Assembly (NCBI GenBank): GCA_030453285.1
Contig: JAKDKP010000078.1
Location: forward strand, 1-8,095
Direction: 5' to 3'
Source: Propionibacteriales bacterium
GTDB lineage: Bacteria > Actinomycetota > Actinomycetes > Propionibacteriales > Propionibacteriaceae
Length of the DNA stretch: 8,095 bases
Below the pieces are notes generated by a model that saw only the letters and a list, made by a program, of their open reading frames with translations, had not been told where the DNA came from and did not search any database. The position numbers and the translations under genes are program-made. The stretch's first letter is position 1, and each line of letters opens with the position of its first letter. This document shows positions 1 through 6,200 of the stretch, one piece after another.

Positions 1-1
1 C

Positions 2-1105
2 GACTATCGCCCCCTCGAGGGGTTCGTGTACGCCATCACCCCGTTCAACTTCACCGCCATTGCGGCCAATCTGCCGGTGGCCGCTGCGCTGATGGGCAAT
101 GTGGTCTTGTGGAAGCCGAGCCCGACCCAACAGTTTGCCGCCCACAAGACGATGGAGTTGTTGATCACCGCTGGCCTCCCGGCTGGAGTGATCAACATGC
201 TCCCCGGGGATGGGATCGAGGTGTCCTCGGTTGCCCTGGAGCACCCCGATCTGGCCGGCATCCACTTCACCGGATCGACCAAGACCTTCCAGCACCTGTG
301 GTCGACCATCGGTGCGAACATCACCAACTACAGGGCCTATCCACGGATCGTCGGCGAGACCGGTGGCAAGGACTTCATCGTCGCCCACGCCAGCGCCGAG
401 CCCGACATGGTCCGGACTGCCCTGGTCCGTGGCGCCTTCGAGTACAGCGGCCAGAAGTGCTCGGCCGCCTCGCGTGCCTACATTGCCCGGTCGGTGTGGG
501 ACAAGATCAGGGATGACCTGGTGGCCCAGGTGGAGTCACTCTCGGTGGGCGACGTACGGGACCTGTCGCACTTCACCTCGGCGGTGATCGACCAGCGCGC
601 GTTCACCAAGCATCGCGATGCCATTGCGCGTGCCCAGGAGTCGAGTGACGCCGAGGTGATCGCCGGGGGCCAAACCGATGATTCGGTCGGCTGGTTCGTC
701 CGGCCCACCTTGATCACCTCCGACAACACCGACAACGAGATCTTCTCCACCGAATACTTCGGCCCGATTCTCGGCATCCACGTCTTCGACGACGAGACGT
801 ACGAGGAGACCCTGATCAAGGTCGACTCCAGTGCCGCGTACGGGCTGACCGGTGCGGTGCTGGCGACCGATCGGTCCGCGGTCGACACGGCTTCTCGGCT
901 GCTGCGACAGGCGGCCGGAAACTTCTACGTCAACGACAAGCCGACCGGTGCCGTGGTGGGGCAGCAGCCGTTCGGTGGGGCGCGGGCCTCGGGCACCAAC
1001 GACAAGGCGGGCTCGATGTGGAACTTGATCCGATGGGCCAGCCCACGGTCGATCAAGGAGACCTTCGTTCCCGCGACCACCCACGAGTACCCCCACATGG
1101 GTTGA
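2..1105 (+). CDS. pruA: 1-pyrroline-5-carboxylate (L-glutamate gamma-semialdehyde) dehydrogenase, C-terminal part
   Basis: Aldehyde dehydrogenase that oxidises glutamate gamma-semialdehyde to glutamate with NAD+, the second step of proline breakdown, in the cytoplasm. The frame is open from base 2 and the start lies outside the window. The 367 visible residues compare with about 540 for actinobacterial PruA, so roughly the first 175 are missing. A GTG at 26 is internal: the codons before it already encode the conserved DYRPLEGFVYAITPFNF block. Numbering from base 2, the NAD-site FTGSTKTFQHLW stretch comes first. Then come the general-base Glu119 in GETGGK and the nucleophile Cys153 in SGQKCSAAS. 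Near the C-terminus is the PruA-type NDKPTGAVVGQQPFGGARAS segment that holds the aldehyde substrate. These motifs distinguish PruA from generic ALDHs. The stop is TGA at 1103-1105, and the next gene begins two bases later, so the two are probably cotranscribed. The promoter is outside the window. Confidence 0.97.
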   Translation, partial: DYRPLEGFVYAITPFNFTAIAANLPVAAALMGNVVLWKPSPTQQFAAHKTMELLITAGLPAGVINMLPGDGIEVSSVALEHPDLAGIHFTGSTKTFQHLWSTIGANITNYRAYPRIVGETGGKDFIVAHASAEPDMVRTALVRGAFEYSGQKCSAASRAYIARSVWDKIRDDLVAQVESLSVGDVRDLSHFTSAVIDQRAFTKHRDAIARAQESSDAEVIAGGQTDDSVGWFVRPTLITSDNTDNEIFSTEYFGPILGIHVFDDETYEETLIKVDSSAAYGLTGAVLATDRSAVDTASRLLRQAAGNFYVNDKPTGAVVGQQPFGGARASGTNDKAGSMWNLIRWASPRSIKETFVPATTHEYPHMG

Positions 1106-1107
1106 TC

Positions 1108-1407
1108 ATGGCGCTACGCATCCTGAGCCATCAGCCGGCCGAGGCAGGCGAGATTCGCGAGCTGCTGATCACGGCGGGCTTCGGTGCCGACGTGTCCCAT
1201 GAACTGGTGGCCGGTTCCGATGATCTGACCGAGGACGTGCACGTGGTGACCACTGATGCCGGACCCGAGGTGGTCGAGGAGCTGATCACCGACACCGAAG
1301 CCTGGGTGGAGTTGATCGATCCGATGTCGGGCACCCAGGCACGAGTCGACATCGGATCGGCTGATCTTCCCGATGCGCCCCGCCGTGCGCACCGGGCGGT
1401 GGACTGA
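1108..1407 (+). CDS. Small acidic protein of unknown function, coupled to pruA
   Basis: Predicted 99-aa soluble protein that I do not recognise. ATG 1108 lies two bases after the pruA stop, which suggests translational coupling. Only a weak TGGG stands upstream in place of a Shine-Dalgarno sequence. The frame stays open further upstream (to ATG 1018), but that part overlaps conserved pruA sequence, so 1108 is preferred. It holds 21 Asp/Glu against 6 Arg, with no Lys and no Cys, hence a strongly negative charge. There is no signal peptide, membrane segment or known catalytic motif. The pattern reads as strand (ALRILS), helix (residues 10-25), strand (SHELV), strand (EDVHVVTTD), then an amphipathic helix (GPEVVEELI), followed by a polar Arg/Pro-containing tail. 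This could be a small beta-alpha-beta-beta-alpha fold of ferredoxin or ACT type, which is inference only. The position suggests a role tied to proline/glutamate oxidation, perhaps as a PruA partner. Confidence 0.62.
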   Translation: MALRILSHQPAEAGEIRELLITAGFGADVSHELVAGSDDLTEDVHVVTTDAGPEVVEELITDTEAWVELIDPMSGTQARVDIGSADLPDAPRRAHRAVD

Positions 1408-1426
1408 GGGAGGTCGCACTCGGTCG

Positions 1427-1440
1427 TGCAGATTCCTGCA
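1427..1440. repeat. Perfect inverted repeat upstream of the serine hydrolase promoter
   Basis: TGCAG and CTGCA form a perfect 5-bp inverted repeat around a 4-base centre (ATTC). It ends directly before the position expected for a -35 element of the adjacent promoter. It could be a small operator half-site pair or a short hairpin after the 99-aa gene. There is no T tract, so a terminator is unlikely. The arms are short enough for chance. Confidence 0.3.
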
Positions 1441-1463
1441 TCGTGTGGATGGCCCCGGATTCC

Positions 1464-1469
1464 TAGCCT
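1464..1469 (+). promoter_or_regulatory. Candidate -10 element (TAGCCT) placed for a leaderless transcript
   Basis: TAGCCT fits the actinobacterial TAnnnT -10 pattern. It ends six bases before GTG 1476, so a start at the usual distance would fall on the first base of the start codon. No purine-rich ribosome binding site is visible before the GTG, which agrees with leaderless translation. The hexamer 17 bases upstream (TCGTGT at 1441-1446) matches the -35 consensus poorly. This is inference from position and motif. Confidence 0.4.
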
Positions 1470-1475
1470 TTCGAT

Positions 1476-2567
1476 GTGACCAAGTTGTTTCGCATCGCCA
1501 GACGCATCATGCTGATCATCCTGCTGGCCGGGCTCTGCCTTGCCCTCTGCGGCGTTCTGGCCCTGTTGCTGGCGCGAGGACCGACGCTGGCCCTGCTCGT
1601 CGGTGTCCGGTCCGGCACGTCGGCGACGCTCCTCACGGTGGAGGACGAACGGTGGGTCGATGGCCTCGCCGAGGCCACCGGACGACCGACGTCAGGTTCG
1701 GAGCATTTCAGGATCGGCAGTATCACCAAGACCTTCGTCGCAACCGTGGTGCTGCAACTGGGCGACGAGCAACTGGTTGATCTCGACGCGTCGGTCGAAA
1801 CGTACCTCCCCGGGGTGGTCCGCGGGGGTGCCGGCATCACGGTGCGGCAGGTGCTGCAGCACACCAGCGGCATCCCCGACTACATGAAGGACGAGGGATG
1901 GTCGACCAACCGGTGGCGCGGCAGTGATCGGTACGCCAACTTCTCCCCTGATGAACTGCTGCGCCAAGCATTCACCCGGCCACCGGACTTCCCACCGGGA
2001 CATCGATTCCGTTACTCGAACACGAATTACGTCGTCGCGGGAATGCTGATCGAGAGTGTCACCGGGCGCGACTACGGCACAGAGATCGAGAAGCGTGTGC
2101 TGCAACCACTGGCGCTGACCGGAACCATGTTGCCGGGGTCGGATCCGAGGCTGCCGGAGCCTGCGATGAGGGCCGTGATGGACGTGCCCGGCACCGCCAG
2201 CACCGATGTCACCGAACAGAACGAAACCCTCGACTGGGCAGCGGGCGAGATGATTTCGACCAGTGCCGACCTGGCCACCTTCTTCGACGCCCTGCTCGGG
2301 GGGCGATTGCTCTCGCAGCAGACTCTGGATCAGATGCGCACCACCGTGCCGATGGGGATGGGATTCCACTACGGGCTGGGGCTGGAAAGATTCGACCTGC
2401 CGTGTGGCGGACAATTGTGGGGTCACGGCGGACAACTTCTCGGGTACGTGACGTACGCCTACCGCCGGGACGACGGGCGCAGCTTCACCCTGCTTCAGGT
2501 GTCTGGCTCCGACGATGGGTTCGTCGCGTTCGGCGCCATGGTCACCGCAGCGTACTGCCTGGTCTGA
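1476..2567 (+). CDS. Membrane-anchored serine hydrolase, class C beta-lactamase / DD-peptidase family
   Basis: Predicted 363-aa penicillin-recognising serine hydrolase, acting outside the membrane as a DD-carboxypeptidase, esterase or beta-lactamase-like enzyme. A basic N-terminus (KLFRIARR) is followed by a hydrophobic segment at residues 11-33. Neither Cys21 nor Cys25 sits in a good lipobox, so a signal anchor is likelier than a lipoprotein. The three active-site motifs are present: S82-I-T-K85 (nucleophile and Lys), Y180-S-N182, and H317-G-G319 in place of KTG. The His-type third motif resembles the Streptomyces R61 DD-peptidase. From memory, R61 also has a disulfide whose first Cys is seven residues before that His. 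Here Cys310 is seven before His317, and Cys361 near the C-terminus would be its partner. GTG 1476 is the first possible start because an in-frame TAG lies at 1464. Substrate cannot be read from sequence. The gene lies 68 bp after the 99-aa gene and probably has its own promoter. Confidence 0.9.
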   Translation: MTKLFRIARRIMLIILLAGLCLALCGVLALLLARGPTLALLVGVRSGTSATLLTVEDERWVDGLAEATGRPTSGSEHFRIGSITKTFVATVVLQLGDEQLVDLDASVETYLPGVVRGGAGITVRQVLQHTSGIPDYMKDEGWSTNRWRGSDRYANFSPDELLRQAFTRPPDFPPGHRFRYSNTNYVVAGMLIESVTGRDYGTEIEKRVLQPLALTGTMLPGSDPRLPEPAMRAVMDVPGTASTDVTEQNETLDWAAGEMISTSADLATFFDALLGGRLLSQQTLDQMRTTVPMGMGFHYGLGLERFDLPCGGQLWGHGGQLLGYVTYAYRRDDGRSFTLLQVSGSDDGFVAFGAMVTAAYCLV

Positions 2568-2601
2568 TGTCCCTGCTCAACAAGCTTTCGGGCCGGACCC
2601 G

Positions 2602-2613
2602 GTCGTCGACGAC
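2602..2613. repeat. 12-bp perfect palindrome between convergent genes
   Basis: GTCGTCGACGAC is self-complementary. With a one-base bulge, flanking CCG and CGG could extend it to a hairpin of about seven pairs. It lies in the 66-bp gap between the convergent hydrolase and DUF2505 genes, so it could act as a weak two-way terminator. No run of T follows on either strand, and nothing else terminator-like is seen in the gap. A chance palindrome is possible. Confidence 0.3.
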
Positions 2614-2633
2614 TCGGTTGGTGAGCTACGGAG

Positions 2634-3107
2634 TCAGTGCGAGGCGAGCCACTCGTCGCCAACCCGCTGCTGGACGCCGAAGCCTTCGAGGATGGCAGGG
2701 GAGGCTGCCTGCTCCAGCTTCTTGCCCAGCAGCGGGATGTTCACCTTGAGATCGCCGGCCAACGTCACCACGGTGCCGCGGCCACCGGGGGCAAGGGTCA
2801 CGGTGCCCTTCATACCGGCGGGCTGGCCGGGAACGGTCAGCACGAGTTGGCCGACACGAGCGCCGTCGTTGCCCGCCTCCCCCCAGCTGATCTGCTCGAC
2901 AACGGTCAGGGTGGGGCCGGTGAATCTCTTGGCGTTGTCCGGGGCGGGCAAGGTCCGGCTGGACTTCGTGACCGCTCCGGTCACCTCCGTGCTGTACTCC
3001 TGCGCCCCGCTGGCCCGGCACACCTGATCGAGGTATTCCTTGGTGGTGACCATGGCGTGGACCGTGCTGGGATCGGCGGCGAATTCCGCGCGTGAAGAAA
3101 TGTCCAT
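2634..3107 (-). CDS. DUF2505 family protein (SRPBCC/START-like fold)
   Basis: Predicted 157-aa cytoplasmic protein of the actinobacterial DUF2505 family, whose members are predicted to adopt an SRPBCC/START-like fold with a hydrophobic ligand cavity. No reaction or ligand is established that I know of. Family hallmarks recognised from memory are the MDISSRAEFAADPSTVHAM opening, the FTGPTLTVVEQISW strand, VPGQPAGMKGTVTL in the middle, DLKVNIPLLGKKLE, and the closing helix QQRVGDEWLASH. The length is normal for the family. ATG 3107 is preferred over ATG 3116 (three residues longer) because the GGAAGG sequence abuts the 3116 codon but stands nine bases before 3107. There is no signal peptide or membrane helix. 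The gene is divergent from the NAD-glutamate dehydrogenase gene and shares its upstream region; a functional link is not shown. TGA is at 2634-2636. Confidence 0.93.
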   Translation of the reverse strand: MDISSRAEFAADPSTVHAMVTTKEYLDQVCRASGAQEYSTEVTGAVTKSSRTLPAPDNAKRFTGPTLTVVEQISWGEAGNDGARVGQLVLTVPGQPAGMKGTVTLAPGGRGTVVTLAGDLKVNIPLLGKKLEQAASPAILEGFGVQQRVGDEWLASH

Positions 3108-3116
3108 GCCCCGCAT

Positions 3117-3122
3117 CCTTCC
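3117..3122 (-). promoter_or_regulatory. Ribosome binding site of the DUF2505 gene
   Basis: On the - strand this reads GGAAGG. It touches the upstream ATG at 3116 directly, which is too close for initiation. It lies nine bases before ATG 3107, and this decides the start choice. Confidence 0.55.
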
Positions 3123-3207
3123 ATGGCCCGAGTCGCGCGCCGGTCAGCCCGGGCCGATCGGGAGCCGTGGGGGCAGACCAGTGTGCACGGTGGCATCACC
3201 CATTGGC

Positions 3208-3213
3208 TATGGT
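3208..3213 (+). promoter_or_regulatory. Possible -10 element for the glutamate dehydrogenase gene
   Basis: TATGGT fits TAnnnT and would give a leader of about 74 bases before GTG 3294. No convincing TTGACA-like -35 is found 16-19 bases upstream (the region reads GTGCACGG), so this is a weak candidate. No clear promoter for the divergent DUF2505 gene was found in the same gap. Confidence 0.22.
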
Positions 3214-3222
3214 CGGACACGT

Positions 3223-3239
3223 GCGCAGAAGACCTGCGC
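3223..3239. repeat. Inverted repeat in the glutamate dehydrogenase leader
   Basis: GCGCAG and CTGCGC form a perfect 6-bp inverted repeat around AAGAC. It lies 55-71 bases upstream of the gdh start, just downstream of the candidate -10 element. It could be a repressor operator in DNA or a small hairpin in the mRNA leader. It has no T tract and is not terminator-like. Confidence 0.38.
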
Positions 3240-3281
3240 GAGGCCGCTCCCGGACCGGACGGCACCCGGGGAACTCACCAC

Positions 3282-3285
3282 AGGA
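3282..3285 (+). promoter_or_regulatory. Ribosome binding site of the glutamate dehydrogenase gene
   Basis: AGGA stands eight bases before GTG 3294. Together with the family-like N-terminus that follows, it supports this GTG as the start. Confidence 0.6.
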
Positions 3286-3293
3286 CGGACGAC

Positions 3294-6200
3294 GTGACCA
3301 CCAGTCTGGAAGACGAGAAGTCAGTCAGGATCGACGAACTTGCTCGACAGGGGGTCCGAGTGGCGCAGAGTCTTGGGGCTGACGCGGACTCGACCGGAGA
3401 ATTCCTTGCCCACTATTTCCGTCACGTGGACTCCGACGACCTGCTGGAGCGATCGGTCGACGACCTGCTGGGTCTGGTCGGTGCGCACTACAAGCTGGGG
3501 TTGGAACGGCCGGCCGCCACGGCCAAGGTGGCCGTCACCACCCCGCGCAGCGACGACCAGGGTTGGTCCGCCCAAGGCGCCACCGTGATCCAGGTGATCA
3601 CCGACGACAAGCCGTTCCTGGTGGACACCGTCACGATGGAGATCAATCGGCACGGCTGGAGCGTGCGCGAGGTCTACCACCCCCAGTTCACCGTGCGTCG
3701 CGATGTCACCGGTCACCTGCTGGCCGTCGTCCACACCAGCGAGGCCGAGCGCGATCGTTCGGTGCTGCACGAGTCGTGGATGCACCTGGAGGTGCAGCCC
3801 GGTGAGGGCCACGACACCCTCGACGAGATCACCGATGGGTTGCAACGCGTCCTCCGTGACGTGGAGGAGGCCGTCGAGGACTGGGCCAAGATGCGCGAGC
3901 GCGCCACCGATGCCGCGCAGGTCCTGATCGACAACCCCCCGACCGGCTACACCCCAGCCGAGATCGCCAGTGCGCACGACTTGTTGGAGTGGGTGGCCAA
4001 TGACAACTTCACCTTTCAGGGCTACCGCGAGTACAAGGTCACCCAGGTCGACGGCGCGGCGCGCTACGAGCCGGTCACCGGCACCGGACTGGGCATCCTG
4101 CGCGCCGACAACACCGCGGCCAACGCCTTTCACGCCATCGTTCCCGACGGACACCGCCCGACGCTGTTGGTGATCACCAAGAACGACACCCGCTCCACCA
4201 TCCATCGCCCGGCCTATCTGGACTATCTCGGGCTCCGGATCATTGACGATGCCGGCAAGGTCGTCGGCGAGCGCCGCTTCGTCGGCCTGTTCGGATCCTC
4301 GGCCTACACCGAGTCGGTGACGCGGCTGCCCGTGCTGCGGGACAAGGCGCTCACCATCCTTGAGGGGTCCGGCTATGACGCGGCCAGCCATGGCGGCAAG
4401 GCGATCATGGCCGCCCTGGACAACTATCCCCGCGACGAGCTGTTCCAGACCAGTGTCGAGGAGCTGGCGCCGATCGTGGAGAAGGTGGCCCGGCTCAAGG
4501 AACGCCGTCAGGTGCGGATGTTCACCCGGCGTGACCCGTTCGGGCGGTTCGTGTCGTGCCTGGTCTACCTGCCGCGTGATCGGTACTCCACCACCGTGCG
4601 CTCCCGGATTCAAGCCCGGCTGCTGGAGCTGCTCGACGGTGAGACCGCCGACTTCACCGTGCAGGTGAGCGAGTCAGTGCTGGCCCGCCTCTTCCTGGTC
4701 GTACGAGGTCCCTCGGGTCGGACCGTACCGGACCTGGACGTTGGGGCCGCCGAACGCGAACTCACCTCCGCTCTCCGCTCATGGAATGACGACTTCTCCG
4801 ACGAGGTGGCCAGCCACGACGACTCCGACGCCGCCCTGCTGCAGTGGTCGGCGCTGCTGCCCGAGGGCTACAAGGAGGACTTCAGCGCACGCCAGGCCAT
4901 GCTCGATCTGGCCGCCCTGGAGCAGTCCGGTCCCGACGAGTCCGGCCAGAACCGTTCACAGATGGCGTTGTACGCCCCCGAGCGTCAGGGCGATGAGGCC
5001 GATCTGCGGTTCAAGATCTTCCGTCGTGGCCAGTCATTGTCCCTGTCGACGGTCCTGCCGCATCTGACGGTGCTGGGCGTGGACGTGATCGACGAGCGTC
5101 CCTACGGTCTGTCCGATCACACCGAGACCGGCGAGCGGTCCCACATCTACGACTTCGGGCTGAAGGTGCCCGGCGGGGCGGAGGCGGTCGAGACGATCTG
5201 GACCGCCGAAGCGCGAGAACGCTTCATGTCCGCCTTTGCGGCGTCCTGGCAGGGGGAGTCCGAGCCGGACTCCTTCAATGCCCTGGTGATGGCGGCGGGG
5301 CTGACGTGGCAACAGGTGGGGTGGCTGCGGGCCATCTCGCGCTACCTGCGGCAGACGGGGACCCCGTACAGCCAGAGCTACATCGCCACCTCGTTGCGGG
5401 CCAACACCCCGATCGCGGCCAAACTGGTGGAGCTGTTCGAGGCGCGCTTCGATCCACGGCATCCGGCTGCGACCGATCATCAGGCCCGGGTGCGACACGC
5501 CACCGCGATCAAGGACGAGATCATTGCCGCCCTGGGCGAGGTGACCAGTCTTGATCATGACCGAATCATCCGCGCCTTCGTCCGGGTGCTGATGGCGGTG
5601 ATCAGGACCAACGCGTTCCAGGCCGATCGCCCCGCGCTGACCCTGAAGCTGCTGCCGCGCGACATCCCGGGACTGCCTGAGCCGCGGCCGGCGTTCGAGC
5701 TGTTCGTCCACTCGCCGCGGGTCGAGGGGGTGCACATGCGCTTCGGTGCGGTGGCACGCGGCGGACTGCGCTGGTCCGACCGTGCCGAGGACTACCGGAC
5801 CGAGGTGCTGGGTCTGGTGAAGGCGCAGATGGTCAAGAACACCGTCATCGTTCCGGTCGGGGCCAAGGGCGGGTTCTCCTGCAAGCAGCTGCCCGATCCT
5901 GCGGCCGACCGTGAGGCCTGGCTCGCCGAGGGTGTGGCCTGCTACAAGATCTTCATCAACAGTCTGCTCGACGTCACCGACTCGATCGCCGAGGGTGAGG
6001 TCGTCGCCCCGGTGGACGTGGTCCGCTACGACGCCGACGATCCGTACCTGGTCGTGGCCGCGGACAAGGGCACGGCGAGCTTCTCCGACATCGCCAACGA
6101 GATCTCGGTCGATCGTGGGTTCTGGCTGGGGGACGCCTTCGCCTCCGGCGGGTCGGCCGGTTACGACCACAAGGGCATGGGCATCACCGCCAAGGGCGCC

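Noticed and set aside
536..1096. - strand frame (186 codons) opposite pruA
   Set aside because: Antisense shadow of a strongly conserved ALDH region, with no recognisable protein features.
1018..1107. Upstream extension of the 99-aa gene into pruA (30 more residues from ATG 1018)
   Set aside because: It would overlap conserved pruA coding sequence by 88 bases. ATG 1108, directly after the pruA stop, is the simpler coupled start.
1692..2435. - strand frame (247 codons) opposite the serine hydrolase
   Set aside because: The + strand has all three active-site motifs in order and an anchor segment. The antisense product resembles no family.
3108..3293. Arg-rich + strand reading from GTG 3221 in the gdh leader, as a possible leader peptide
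   Set aside because: No ribosome binding site is seen, its composition is that of non-coding GC-rich DNA, and it overlaps the gdh start in another frame. I treat the stretch as regulatory.
3321..4613. Long - strand open frame (430 codons) opposite the start of gdh
   Set aside because: It is a mirror of gdh caused by high-GC third positions. The + strand carries clear family motifs throughout, and the - strand translation is low-complexity Gly/Val/His/Asp with no recognisable domain.
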